From Paracoccus methylarcula (GTDB lineage: Bacteria > Pseudomonadota > Alphaproteobacteria > Rhodobacterales > Rhodobacteraceae), in contig NZ_PXNQ02000016.1 in assembly GCF_003007735.2 (NCBI RefSeq), positions 1 to 54,710 on the forward strand: a DNA stretch of 54,710 nt, read 5' to 3'. Positions 35,617-44,596 of this stretch are shown piece after piece. Below the pieces are notes generated by a model. It was not told the DNA's origin. It did not search any database and worked only from the letters and a program-made list of their open reading frames with translations. Each line of letters starts with the position of its first letter. The stretch's first letter is position 1. The translations under genes were made by a program, and so were the position numbers.

Positions 35617-37036
35617 TCGCTGGCCGCCCCCTCTTCCGGACCTGCCGCGCCTTCGCCGGTCACGGCGGGGGTGTTGTCGGAAGATACCTGCCCGGCAGTG
35701 AAGTTGACGGCGGCCAGGCCCTTGAGGACATCGACGGCATAGGCCAGTTGGTAATCCTCTTCGCGCAGCTTGGCAGTAGCCTCGACCTCGGCGGCCTCTT
35801 CCTCGATCTGCTTGCGTTCCTCGTCGCTGATCGAATCGTTGTTCAGCGCGCCGCGCAGATCGGCCTCGGAACGGCCGAAATTGGACTGCGTCCGGGGTTC
35901 ATCCTCGTCCTCGCCCTCGTCGGCCGGACGCCGTGGCTGCGCCACGATGATGTCGGGCTGGATCCCCAGTGACTGGATCGAGCGCCCCGACGGCGTGTAG
36001 TAAAGCGCCGTGGTCAGCCGGATCGCGCTGTCCGAAGTCACCGGCATCACCGTCTGGACCGAGCCCTTGCCGAAGGATTTCTCGCCCACCACGATGGCGC
36101 GGCGGTGATCCTTGAGCGCTCCGGTCACGATCTCGGAGGCGCTGGCCGAGCCGCCATTGATCAGCACCACCATCGGCTTGCCTTCTGCAAGATCACCGTC
36201 CTCGGCGTTCCAGCGCTCGCTTTCCTCGGCTTTGCGGCCACGGGTCGAGACGATTTCCCCGGCATCGAGGAAGGCGTCGGAAACGCTGATCGCCTGGTTG
36301 AGCAGCCGCCCGGGTTGTTCCGCAGATCCAGCACGAATCCCGTGACCCGGTCGATGCCGCCCGCCTCTTCCACGGCCTTTTCAAGCTCCGTCTTCAGCGT
36401 GTCATAGGTCTCGTCGTTGAAGGTCGAGACGCGCAGGACGATCGCGTGACCCTCGATCCGGGTCTTGACCACGGTCAGCTTGATCGTGTCGCGGGTCATG
36501 GTGATGTCGAAGGGCTCGTTCTCGCCCTCACGCAGAATTGTTACGGTGATCTCGCTGCCGACCGGGCCGCGCATCATGTCCACGGCCTGATCCAGCGTCA
36601 GCCCCATCAGTGATTCGCCATTCACATGGGTGATGAAATCGCCGGATTTCACCCCCGCTTCGGCCGCCGGAGTGTCATCGATGGGCGAGACGACCTTGAC
36701 CAGCCCATCCTCCTGGCTGACCTCGATCCCGAGCCCGCCGAAGCTGCCGCGGGTCTGGGTCTGCATATCCTCGTAATCATTGGCCGAGAGGAAAGAGCTA
36801 TGCGGATCGAGCGAGGTCAGCATGCCGTTGATCGCCGCCTCGATCAGTTCCTTGTCGTCCGGGGCCTCGACATAGTCGGAGCGCACCCGCTCGAATACAT
36901 TGCCGAACAGCTCAAGCTGTTCGTAGATGGACGAATTCTTGTCCGCCTCTTGCGCGACCAGGGGTCCGGCAATCTGGGTGGTGAACAACGCCCCGGCAAG
37001 AACGCCCCCCAGACCTGCGATCAGATAATGTTTCAT
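35613..37036 (-). pseudogene. ctpA: Carboxy-terminal processing protease, frameshifted
   Basis: CtpA is a periplasmic S41 protease with a PDZ domain. From ATG 37036 (AGGAAAGG upstream) the frame reads a signal segment MKHYLIAGLGGVLAGALF, then SFGGLGIEVSQEDGLVKVVS (PDZ) and VTGFVLDLRNNPGG. Here, at about 36304-36309, the frame is lost. The rest continues in the next frame: VLINGGSASASEIVTGAL with catalytic Ser and GEKSFGKGSVQTV with catalytic Lys, ending at 35613. Length 1424 is one base short of 475 codons; one G or C is missing where GGCCTGCTC or GGGCTGCTC is expected. Both catalytic halves are well conserved, so sequence error is plausible. Confidence 0.85.
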
Positions 37037-37052
37037 AATGGCCTTTCCTGCC

Positions 37053-38231
37053 TCAGTCCTGTCCTGGATCGACAACCGGATTCAGCACGAACCAGTCCGC
37101 CGGGTCCAGTGTTTCCGTCCCCTTGCGCAATTCCAGATACAGGGTTTCGGTCTGCCCTGCATCCCCCCCGCGCGCCGCATCAGCGACGAATTGCGTTCCG
37201 AATTCCTGTTCCGGCGCCTCGGAGCCGCCCATCAGCCCGACCGGGTCGCCCCCGGCCAGCACATCGCCGACCTCGCCGAAGACCTGCGACATGCCAGCGA
37301 ATATCAGAAGATAATCCGCAGCGGGTTCGACGATCATCACATTGCCGTAATCGAGCAAGGGACCGCGATACCGGATCGTTGCCGGCCAGGGGGTGGTCAC
37401 CAGCGCAGCGGGCGGCGTGGCGATGATCCAGCCGGGACGGGTGACCCCGGCTGCGTCTGCCTCGTTATATGTTCGCCGGACCGAGCCTATCACCGGCAGT
37501 TTCAGACTGCCCTGCGCGCCCTCGAAATCCTCCATCGGGGCGCCGATATCGCTTTCGAGCCGGTCGATGCCATCGGCGAATTCGTCCAGGCTCTGCGCCG
37601 CATCCATGAGTTTCTGCAACTCCTCGGGCGCCTCGCCGAAACGCGCCGGCATGGTCGACCGGTCGGTCACCGCGCTGGCCAGGAGCCGCCGCGCCTCCTG
37701 CACCGAGGCAAGCCCCTTGCCCAGCATATCCGCCGCATTGGCCTGCAATTCCCGCACCGTGGCGATCTCGTCGAGATCGGCCTGCAGGCGTTCGGCCTCG
37801 GCGCGCAGGCCCGGGGTCACATCCGAGAGGATCATCCCCGATTGGGCGCTGGCCAGGGCCCCGGCCGGATGCAGGAGCATCGCTGTCTCGGGCGATTGCT
37901 GCAGCGAGGTCATCGCCCCCAACACCCGCGCCAGCCTGCCGCGCTGCGCCTCGAATTGCGAGCGCAGTTCCGCCTCGCGCGCACTGGCCTGGCGCAGCCC
38001 GGCGCGCAGCGAAGCCAGACCCTGCTCATATCCGCGGATCACCTCGGTCAGCGCGACGACCTGGTCATCGGCGGTCACCGCCTCGCCCAGCTTGCCGATC
38101 GCCTCGCGAAGCTGCGCCGCCGCGTCCTGTGCCTCCGCCACGGCCTGATCGGCGGGGGTCGCGGCAGCGGTTCCCAGGGCAGGCAGGGCAAGCAACCCGC
38201 AAACGGCTATCACGCAGGAAAAACGGCTCAT
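37053..38231 (-). CDS. envC: EnvC-like murein hydrolase activator
   Basis: The 392-residue protein has a signal peptide (MSRFSCVIAVCGLLALPALG), long coiled coils at about 25-230 (for example LRAGLRQASAREAELRSQFE), and a C-terminal LytM/M23-like domain at about 260-390. That domain lacks the zinc-binding His motifs of active peptidases (YLELRKG where HLHFE-like sequence is usual), as in EnvC, which activates cell-wall amidases at the division site. It sits between gpmI and ctpA; its ATG overlaps the gpmI stop as ATGA, and ctpA begins 16 bases after it. Confidence 0.85.
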   Translation of the reverse strand: MSRFSCVIAVCGLLALPALGTAAATPADQAVAEAQDAAAQLREAIGKLGEAVTADDQVVALTEVIRGYEQGLASLRAGLRQASAREAELRSQFEAQRGRLARVLGAMTSLQQSPETAMLLHPAGALASAQSGMILSDVTPGLRAEAERLQADLDEIATVRELQANAADMLGKGLASVQEARRLLASAVTDRSTMPARFGEAPEELQKLMDAAQSLDEFADGIDRLESDIGAPMEDFEGAQGSLKLPVIGSVRRTYNEADAAGVTRPGWIIATPPAALVTTPWPATIRYRGPLLDYGNVMIVEPAADYLLIFAGMSQVFGEVGDVLAGGDPVGLMGGSEAPEQEFGTQFVADAARGGDAGQTETLYLELRKGTETLDPADWFVLNPVVDPGQD

Positions 38232-39745
38232 TCGGTCACGATCAGGCTTTCGCCGGTCATCTCGGCAGGCTGTTCCAACCCCATCAGGTCCAGCACGGTC
38301 GGCGCCAGGTCGGCCAGCCGCCCGTCGCGCAGGCGCGCGGAAGCGGGACCGTTATAGACGATCACCGGCACGGGGTTGAGCGTATGGGCGGTATGCGGCC
38401 CGCCGGTTTCGGGATCGATCATGGTTTCGCAATTGCCGTGATCGGCGCAGATCACCGCCGCGCCGCCCGCCGCATCCAGCGCCTTGAGCATCCGGCCCAG
38501 CCCCTTGTCCACGGCGGCGCAGGCGCGCCTGGCGGCATCGAGACTGCCGGTATGGCCGACCATGTCGGGATTGGCGTAATTCACCACGATCAGGTCGTAG
38601 CCCGCCCCGATCGCCTCGACCAGCTTGTCGCTGACCTCTTCGGCGGCCATCTCGGGCGCAAGGTCATAGGTCGCCACCTTGGGGCTTTGCGGCATGAAAC
38701 GGTCCTCGCCCGGCTCGGGCTCTTCCTTGCCGCCATTCAGGAAGAAGGTCACATGCGGGTATTTCTCGGTCTCGGCCAGCCGGAACTGCCGCAAGCCTTT
38801 CGAGGCCACCCAGGCCCCCAGGGTATTGACGACCTGCTGCTTGGGATAGGCGGCGGTCATGAAGCCGTTATGCCGGTCGCTGTAATCGACCAGGCCCAGC
38901 ATGGCTGCCCATTCCGGCCTGTCGCCGGTATCGAATTCGGCGAATTCCGGATCGGCCAGCGCCGAGAGGATCTCTCGCGCGCGGTCGGCGCGGAAATTGA
39001 GGCAGAAGAACCCGTCGCCATCCAGGGCGCCATTAAAGCCGTCGATCACGAAGGGTTGGATGAATTCGTCGCTCTCGCCCCGTGCATGGGCCGAGGCCAC
39101 TGCTTCGGCCGCGCTTGCCGCATCCTCGCCCTGCCCGGCAACCATGGCGCGGAAGGCCCGTTCGACCCGGTCCCAACGCTTGTCGCGGTCCATGGCGAAA
39201 TAGCGCCCGATCACGGTGCCGATCCGTGCGCCCTCGGGCAGTTTTTCCTGCAATTCGGCGATGAACCCTCCGGCCGAGCGTGGCGGCACGTCGCGCCCGT
39301 CGGTGATCGCGTGGATCACCACCGGCACCCCCGCATCCGCGATTGCCCGCGCCGCGGCCAGGACATGGGCGATATGGCCATGCACCCCGCCATCCGAGAT
39401 CACCCCCATGAGATGGGCGCTGCCGACGGTCTGTTTCAGCCGGGCGATGAAATCGGCCAGCGCCCGGTTGCGCAAGAAGCTTTCATCCTCGATGGCGAGA
39501 TCGATCTGCCCCAGATCCATCGCCACGACCCGGCCCGCGCCGATATTGGTGTGCCCGACCTCGGAATTGCCCATCTGCCCGGACGGCAGGCCCACATCCG
39601 GCCCGAATGTCGTCAGCCGCGCATGCGGGCAATCGCGGATCAGGCGGTCGAAATTCGGGGTGTCGGCCTGATCGGGTGCGCTTTGTTCGGGGCGGTCCGA
39701 TATTCCCCAACCGTCGAGAATGCACAGGATCACGGGTTTCGTCAT
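38228..39745 (-). CDS. gpmI: 2,3-bisphosphoglycerate-independent phosphoglycerate mutase
   Basis: GpmI interconverts 3- and 2-phosphoglycerate with two manganese ions and a phosphoserine. The 505-residue protein starts KPVILCILDGWGIS and contains MGNSEVGHTNIGAGRVV with the catalytic Ser, HAITDGRDVPPRS, FFCLNFRADRAREI, YANPDMVGHTGSLDAA and ICADHGNCETM with metal ligands. GAGG lies just before the ATG. It is first in the gpmI-envC-ctpA-rppH string and begins about 185 bases after rlmH ends, with a dispersed repeat in between. Confidence 0.95.
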   Translation of the reverse strand: MTKPVILCILDGWGISDRPEQSAPDQADTPNFDRLIRDCPHARLTTFGPDVGLPSGQMGNSEVGHTNIGAGRVVAMDLGQIDLAIEDESFLRNRALADFIARLKQTVGSAHLMGVISDGGVHGHIAHVLAAARAIADAGVPVVIHAITDGRDVPPRSAGGFIAELQEKLPEGARIGTVIGRYFAMDRDKRWDRVERAFRAMVAGQGEDAASAAEAVASAHARGESDEFIQPFVIDGFNGALDGDGFFCLNFRADRAREILSALADPEFAEFDTGDRPEWAAMLGLVDYSDRHNGFMTAAYPKQQVVNTLGAWVASKGLRQFRLAETEKYPHVTFFLNGGKEEPEPGEDRFMPQSPKVATYDLAPEMAAEEVSDKLVEAIGAGYDLIVVNYANPDMVGHTGSLDAARRACAAVDKGLGRMLKALDAAGGAAVICADHGNCETMIDPETGGPHTAHTLNPVPVIVYNGPASARLRDGRLADLAPTVLDLMGLEQPAEMTGESLIVTE

Positions 39746-39807
39746 TTGGGCCTCGTCATGATTTGCGCCTTGTTACGCCCGTGCGGGCGTTGCGGCAACC
39801 GGGAAGG

Positions 39808-39876
39808 CCGAGAGGGGGCGCTGCCCCCGCGCCCGTTCCGGGCGCTCCCCCGGGATATTTGCATGAAGAAGAAGGC
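39808..39876 (+). repeat. Dispersed intergenic repeat, copy C
   Basis: Between rlmH and gpmI lies a GC hairpin (GGGGGC, loop GCT, GCCCCC at 39814-39828) followed by the core CCGGGATATTTGCATGAAG and AAGAAGG (39850-39875). It matches copies A and B in the part GGATATTT to AAGAAGG. The TGAAGAAGAAG end mimics a start codon with lysine codons and gives false short open frames. Confidence 0.68.
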
Positions 39877-39930
39877 AATGGAGTATCAAGGGCCGCGAGG
39901 CCGGCTCGGGCGCGCGGGGCATTTCCGCGA

Positions 39931-40398
39931 TCAGTCACGGTGATAGGGGCTGCCCGCGAGAATGGTCGCCGCGCGGTAGAGCTGTTCGGCGAGCATGACC
40001 CGCACCAGCATATGCGGCCAGACCATCCTGCCGAAGCTGATCTGCCAGTCGGCGCGGGCACGCAGGGCGGGATCGAGGCCGTCGGCGCCGCCGATCACGA
40101 AGCAGAGATCGCGGGCCTGGTCGCGGAAGGCGGCGATCCGGCGCGCGAAATCCGGCGATGTCGGCTGCTCTCCCCGCTCGTCCAGCATGACCAGCGCCGC
40201 GCCCGCGGGGATCGCGCGCGACAGAAGCTCGGCCTCGGCGGCCATGCCGGTGCCGCGCTTGTCCTCGACCTCGATCACCCCGATGGGCGGCAGGCCAAGC
40301 CCGCGCCCGGTCCTGGCGAAACGGTCGAGATAATCGGCGACCATCGCCGCCTCGGGGCCCTTGCGGAGCCGCCCCACGGCGGCGATGTCGATGCGCAT
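39931..40398 (-). CDS. rlmH: 23S rRNA pseudouridine methyltransferase
   Basis: RlmH methylates pseudouridine 1915 in helix 69 of 23S rRNA, using S-adenosylmethionine. The 155-residue SPOUT-fold protein has MRIDIAAVGRLRKGPE, ALVMLDERGEQPTSPDFA, CFVIGGADGLDPALRARAD (knot) and the near-invariant end LAEQLYRAATILAGSPYHRD. It starts three bases after the rsfS stop, the usual pairing of these two ribosome genes. Confidence 0.95.
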   Translation of the reverse strand: MRIDIAAVGRLRKGPEAAMVADYLDRFARTGRGLGLPPIGVIEVEDKRGTGMAAEAELLSRAIPAGAALVMLDERGEQPTSPDFARRIAAFRDQARDLCFVIGGADGLDPALRARADWQISFGRMVWPHMLVRVMLAEQLYRAATILAGSPYHRD

Positions 40399-40401
40399 CG
40401 C

Positions 40402-40824
40402 CTATTGCGGGCGGGCGCTGGCCTCGCGCACGCGGCTGAGCGCGTCGGCGGGCATCCACATCTTCTCGAGCTGGTAGAAGTCGCGGACTTCGGGGCGGAA
40501 GACGTGGACGATGACATCATCTGTGTCGATCAGCACCCAATCGCCGGTATCCTTGCCCTCGATCCGGGCGGTGCGCCCGGTCGCCTGCTTGAAGCGTTCG
40601 GCCAGTTTCTCGGCGATGGCACCCACCTGGCGCGCGCTGCGGCCCGAGGCGATCACCATGTGATCGGCCATGGCCGAGCGTCCGCGCAGGTCGATGGTAA
40701 CGACGTCCTCTGCCTTGTCGTCTTCAAGCGAGGACAGGATGCGGGACAGAAGCTGTTCGCTGCTCAGCTCGCTTCCCGCGGCGGTCGCAGCCGGCGTGGA
40801 GGCCGGCGAGACGTCTTGTGACAG
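40402..40824 (-). CDS. rsfS: Ribosomal silencing factor, apparent CTG start
   Basis: RsfS binds ribosomal protein L14 and blocks subunit joining in starved cells. The conserved domain reads LEDDKAEDVVTIDLRGRSAM, DHMVIASGRSARQVGAIAE, DWVLIDTDDVIVHVF and YQLEKMWM. The first ATG in frame (40671) falls inside this domain and would remove its first strand. Going upstream to the in-frame stop there is no ATG, GTG or TTG. There is a CTG at 40824..40822, eight bases after GGAGG (40837-40833). I therefore start at CTG, giving 140 residues. An ATG-to-CTG change or sequence error is the alternative. It is co-transcribed with rlmH. Confidence 0.85.
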   Translation of the reverse strand: MSQDVSPASTPAATAAGSELSSEQLLSRILSSLEDDKAEDVVTIDLRGRSAMADHMVIASGRSARQVGAIAEKLAERFKQATGRTARIEGKDTGDWVLIDTDDVIVHVFRPEVRDFYQLEKMWMPADALSRVREASARPQ

Positions 40825-40875
40825 GGTTGTATCCTCCGGTCAGCGCGCCGATCGCCCCCGGCGCAGGGGTACCTT

Positions 40876-40890
40876 AAAGATAGCATCTTT
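40876..40890. terminator. Small hairpin after the MscS gene
   Basis: AAAGAT, loop AGC, ATCTTT form a perfect but AT-rich 6-bp stem in the 76-base gap between the MscS gene stop and rsfS. It could end mscS transcription; the stem is weak, so confidence is low. Confidence 0.28.
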
Positions 40891-40900
40891 TCGGCTCATC

Positions 40901-42256
40901 TCAATCGGTACCGTTAAAATCGTTGCTACCTGGTTGCTTGCCGCCCCGTCGGGCGGCGGGCGTCTCGTTCAGCAGCCGGACCTCGCGCTGCGGGAAGGGG
41001 ATCGAGATGCCATGTTCGTGAAAGGCATCCCACAGGGCGAGAAACACCTGCCCGCGCACATTGGTCAGCCCGCCCGTGGCGTCCCCGATCCAGAAGCGCA
41101 GCACGTAATCCACCGAGCTGTCGCCGAACCCCGTCACCCAGCAGACCGGCCTGCGATGGGAGGCGACGCGATTGACGCCAAGCGCGGCATTGATGGCTAT
41201 CTCGCTGACCTTGTGGGGATTATCTGCATAGGACGCGCCGAACTGGACGTCGAGGCGGACGAAATTATGGCTATGCGACCAGTTCACCACCTGACCGGTG
41301 ACAAGGTCCTCATTGGGGATCAGGTATTCCTTGCCGTCGCGGGTGACGACGCTGACATAGCGGGCGCCCAATTCCTCGATCCAGCCGAACGTGTCTCCAA
41401 GGCTGATCACGTCCCCGGGCTTGATCGACTTGTCGAGCAGGATGATCACGCCCGAAACAAGATTCGACACGACCTTTTGAAGCCCGAAGCCCAGCCCCAC
41501 GCCGACCGCGCCGGAAAACACCGCCAGCCCGGTGAGGTCGAAGCCTGCCGCCTTCAGCCCGACGATGATGGCGAGGCTGAACAGCAGCACCTGCAAAAGC
41601 TTGGCGGTCAGCACCCGCATGGTCGGCGAGATGTCGTCATTCTTCGAAAGCCGCCCGGCGATCAGGCGCGACAGCATCCGTGCTCCGGCGATCATCAGCC
41701 CGGTGACCATCATCGCCTTGAGAACGGTCAGCAGCGACAGGCGCAGCTCTCCGATGGTGATCGCGACGCTGTCGAGGAATTCGCCCACCGGTCCGGTCAG
41801 CTCCAGCAGGTAGAGCGTCACCCAGATCCATGCGGCCCAGCTGATGAGGCGGCGCAGGAACCGGTTCGAGATGATCCGGGCGAGAAAGAAGATCCCGGTC
41901 CAGGCGGTGGCGATGGTGGCGGCCAGTGCGATCAGCTGGCTGCGCGACGGCCATGTTACCTCGCGCATGACCAGCACGACCGCCCATGCCAGGACCGTGA
42001 AGGCAAGCAGCAGCAGCTTGCGGTCGATCAGCAGCCCGACGCGCAGCCGCCATTTCGGCCAGTTCTCGCGGCTGCGCAGCCACCCGGTCAGCAGCGGTGA
42101 GACGAGGCGCGCCACCGCCCAGGCAATCCCGATCAGCCCGGCCACGGCGACAAGCTGATACAGGCGGGTCGGGACCAGCATGGTCTGGAAAAACAAGGCC
42201 ATGCGGGACCATAGCCCCTGCGCGGCGTCGATCATTTCGGGGCTTACCTGCTCCAT
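40901..42256 (-). CDS. MscS-family mechanosensitive channel
   Basis: The 451-residue inner-membrane protein has several N-terminal hydrophobic segments (for example LVAVAGLIGIAWAVARLV, LLLLAFTVLAWAVVLVM). It then has the MscS pore helix and beta domain: FSGAVGVGLGFGLQKVVSNL, GVIILLDKSIKPGDVI, DTFGWIEELGARYVSVVTRD and YLIPNEDLVTGQVVNWSH. It should open under membrane tension to release solutes after hypo-osmotic shock. The start at 42256 has a strong AAGGAGG; the upstream open frame does not. It is longer than E. coli MscS (286 residues) and lacks the periplasmic domain of MscK. Confidence 0.9.
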   Translation of the reverse strand: MEQVSPEMIDAAQGLWSRMALFFQTMLVPTRLYQLVAVAGLIGIAWAVARLVSPLLTGWLRSRENWPKWRLRVGLLIDRKLLLLAFTVLAWAVVLVMREVTWPSRSQLIALAATIATAWTGIFFLARIISNRFLRRLISWAAWIWVTLYLLELTGPVGEFLDSVAITIGELRLSLLTVLKAMMVTGLMIAGARMLSRLIAGRLSKNDDISPTMRVLTAKLLQVLLFSLAIIVGLKAAGFDLTGLAVFSGAVGVGLGFGLQKVVSNLVSGVIILLDKSIKPGDVISLGDTFGWIEELGARYVSVVTRDGKEYLIPNEDLVTGQVVNWSHSHNFVRLDVQFGASYADNPHKVSEIAINAALGVNRVASHRRPVCWVTGFGDSSVDYVLRFWIGDATGGLTNVRGQVFLALWDAFHEHGISIPFPQREVRLLNETPAARRGGKQPGSNDFNGTD

Positions 42257-42513
42257 CCGGCCCTCCTTGCCACGATTAGAGCCCGCCGCGCCCGATCCGG
42301 CAAGCCCCGCCGATATTGCTTCGCGCGGAAATCGGGCGTAAAACGCTCCCATGTCCGGATTCATCTATTTCGATATCCATGACCGCGCGCGACTGCCTTC
42401 GCGGTTCTACGGTGAAACGCTCTGCATAACGGCGCGCGGCTGACGGCTGGCGGCCTTGCGCCGCCCGTGCCCGACCCGCATATCATTCGCATCACAGCCG
42501 AAAGCCAAGAGCC
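42257..42513. promoter_or_regulatory. Divergent region upstream of leuC with hairpin
   Basis: The 257-base gap holds the promoters of mscS and leuC. A 30-codon frame (42351-42443) ends six bases before a perfect hairpin, GGCGGC, loop CTTGC, GCCGCC (42449-42465). The layout recalls a leader peptide with attenuator, but the frame has only two leucine codons and no binding site, so I do not call it a leu attenuator. Confidence 0.3.
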
Positions 42514-43944
42514 ATGACGAATCCCGAAACCGCCCCGCGGACCCTCTATGACAAGATCTGGGACGCCCATGTCGTCGATCGTTCCGAGGACGGCACCTGC
42601 CTGCTCTATATCGACCGCCACCTGGTCCACGAGGTGACCAGCCCGCAGGCCTTCGAGGGGCTGCGCATGACCGGCCGCAAGGTCCGCGCACCCGAACGCA
42701 CCATCGCCGTGCCCGATCACAACGTGCCCACGACGCTGGACCGCCAGAACGGCATCGACAACGAGGAATCGCGTATCCAGGTCGATGCGCTGGACAGGAA
42801 TGCCCGTGAATTCGGCGTGCATTACTATCCGGTCAACGATGTCCGTCAGGGCATCGTGCATATCGTCGGGCCCGAGCAGGGCTGGACCCTGCCCGGCATG
42901 ACCGTGGTCTGCGGCGACAGCCATACCGCCACCCATGGCGCATTCGGCGCGCTCGCCCATGGCATCGGCACCTCCGAGGTCGAGCATGTGCTGGCCACGC
43001 AGACGCTGATCCAGTCGAAATCCAAGAACATGAAGGTCGAGATCACCGGCCGTCTCGCCCCCGGAGTCACCGCCAAGGACGTGGTGCTGGCGATCATCGG
43101 CAAGACCGGCACGGCGGGCGGCACCGGCCATGTCATCGAATATTGCGGCGAGGCGATCCGCAACCTGTCGATGGAAGGCCGGATGACGATCTGCAACATG
43201 GCCATCGAGGGCGGCGCGCGGGCCGGGCTGATCGCGCCGGACGAGACCACGTTCGAATATGTCCGGGGGCGCCCGCATGCGCCGAAAGGCGCGCAATGGG
43301 AAGCCGCCGTGAACTGGTGGAAGACGCTGCATTCCGACGACGAGGCGCATTGGGACAAGGTGGTGACGCTGCGGGGCGAGGATATCGCGCCGACCGTGAC
43401 CTGGGGCACCAGCCCCGAGGATGCGCTGCCGATCACCGCGATTGTCCCCGCCCCCGAGGATTTCTCGGGCGGCAAGGTCGAGGCGGCGCGGCGGGCACTG
43501 GATTACATGGGCCTGACCGCCGGGACGAAGCTGACCGATATCACCATCGACGCGGTCTTCATCGGCTCCTGCACCAATGGCCGGATCGAGGATCTGCGCG
43601 CCGCCGCCGATGTGCTGCGCGGCCGCAAGCTGGCCCAGGGCGTGCGCGGCATGGTCGTGCCCGGCTCGGGCCTCGTGCGGGCGCAGGCAGAAGAGGAAGG
43701 GCTGGACCAGGTCTTCAGGGATGCCGGCTTCGAGTGGCGGCTGGCCGGGTGCTCGATGTGCCTGGGCATGAACCCGGACCAGCTTGCGCCGCAGGAACGC
43801 TGCGCCGCCACTTCGAACCGCAATTTCGAGGGGCGACAGGGCTACAAGGGCCGCACCCACCTGATGTCGCCCGCCATGGCGGCGGCGGCGGGGGTGGCCG
43901 GTCACCTGGTCGATATCCGCGAATTCGCGTCCGAAACCGTCTGA
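42514..43944 (+). CDS. leuC: 3-isopropylmalate dehydratase large subunit
   Basis: LeuC with LeuD isomerises 2-isopropylmalate to 3-isopropylmalate in leucine synthesis. The 476-residue protein is an aconitase-family iron-sulfur enzyme: LYDKIWDAHVV, VVCGDSHTATHGAFGALAHG, FIGSCTNGRIEDLRAAA and GCSMCLGMNPDQL, with Cys residues for the 4Fe-4S cluster, and RCAATSNRNFEGRQG. Only a weak binding site precedes the ATG. It is followed by leuD after 13 bases. Confidence 0.96.
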   Translation: MTNPETAPRTLYDKIWDAHVVDRSEDGTCLLYIDRHLVHEVTSPQAFEGLRMTGRKVRAPERTIAVPDHNVPTTLDRQNGIDNEESRIQVDALDRNAREFGVHYYPVNDVRQGIVHIVGPEQGWTLPGMTVVCGDSHTATHGAFGALAHGIGTSEVEHVLATQTLIQSKSKNMKVEITGRLAPGVTAKDVVLAIIGKTGTAGGTGHVIEYCGEAIRNLSMEGRMTICNMAIEGGARAGLIAPDETTFEYVRGRPHAPKGAQWEAAVNWWKTLHSDDEAHWDKVVTLRGEDIAPTVTWGTSPEDALPITAIVPAPEDFSGGKVEAARRALDYMGLTAGTKLTDITIDAVFIGSCTNGRIEDLRAAADVLRGRKLAQGVRGMVVPGSGLVRAQAEEEGLDQVFRDAGFEWRLAGCSMCLGMNPDQLAPQERCAATSNRNFEGRQGYKGRTHLMSPAMAAAAGVAGHLVDIREFASETV

Positions 43945-43957
43945 GGAGCTCCCGATC

Positions 43958-44563
43958 ATGGATAAATTCACTACCCTGACCGGGATCGCGGCGCCGATGC
44001 CGCTGGTCAATATCGATACCGATATGATCATCCCCAAGCAGTTCCTGAAAACCATCAAGCGCACCGGGCTGGGCGTGAACCTGTTCGACGAGATGCGCTA
44101 TGACCGCGACGGCAAGGAACTGCCCGATTTCGTGCTGAACCAGCCCGCCTACCGGGACGCGCAGATCCTTGTCGCCGGGGACAATTTCGGCTGCGGTTCG
44201 TCGCGCGAACATGCGCCCTGGGCATTGCTGGATTTCGGCATCCGCTGCGTCATCTCGACCAGTTTCGCCGATATCTTCTTCAACAATTGCTTCAAGAACG
44301 GCATCTTGCCGATCACCCTGCCGCAAGAGGCGGTGGACGTGCTGATGGATGACGCGCGCAAGGGTGCCAACGCCCGGATGACCGTCGATCTGGAGAACCA
44401 GACCGTCAGCACCTCGGACGGGCAGAGCTTTGGCTTCGAGATCGATCCGTTCCGCAAGCATTGCCTGTTGAACGGGCTGGACGATATCGGGCTGACCATG
44501 GAAAAGGCCGAAAGCATCGACAGCTACGAGACCCAGATGGAACAGGCCCGCCCCTGGGTCTGA
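43958..44563 (+). CDS. leuD: 3-isopropylmalate dehydratase small subunit
   Basis: The 201-residue protein supplies the swivelling domain of isopropylmalate isomerase. VNIDTDMIIPKQFLKTIKRT, LVAGDNFGCGSSREHAPWAL and FNNCFKNGILPI are family signatures. A GAGGAG site lies before the ATG. leuB and leuA are not in this window. The gene is convergent with the flagellar operon and separated from it by a hairpin. Confidence 0.96.
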   Translation: MDKFTTLTGIAAPMPLVNIDTDMIIPKQFLKTIKRTGLGVNLFDEMRYDRDGKELPDFVLNQPAYRDAQILVAGDNFGCGSSREHAPWALLDFGIRCVISTSFADIFFNNCFKNGILPITLPQEAVDVLMDDARKGANARMTVDLENQTVSTSDGQSFGFEIDPFRKHCLLNGLDDIGLTMEKAESIDSYETQMEQARPWV

Positions 44564-44571
44564 GCCCGCGC

Positions 44572-44596
44572 CCGGTCCTGCCGAAAGCGGGGCCGG
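44572..44596. terminator. Hairpin between convergent leuD and flagellar operon
   Basis: CCGGTCCTGC, loop CGAAA, GCGGGGCCGG make a 10-bp stem with two G-U pairs. It fills the 33-base gap between two convergent stops. There is no T tract, but position and stability fit a shared terminator. Confidence 0.5.

Noticed and set aside
38129..39943. 604-codon open frame on the plus strand
   Set aside because: It is antisense to gpmI; its tail runs into the dispersed repeat.
40402..40671. 89-residue rsfS starting at ATG 40671
   Set aside because: It would cut into the conserved RsfS domain; conserved residues continue upstream to a CTG with a strong binding site.
42361..44064. 567-codon open frame on the minus strand
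   Set aside because: It is antisense to leuC; no family match.
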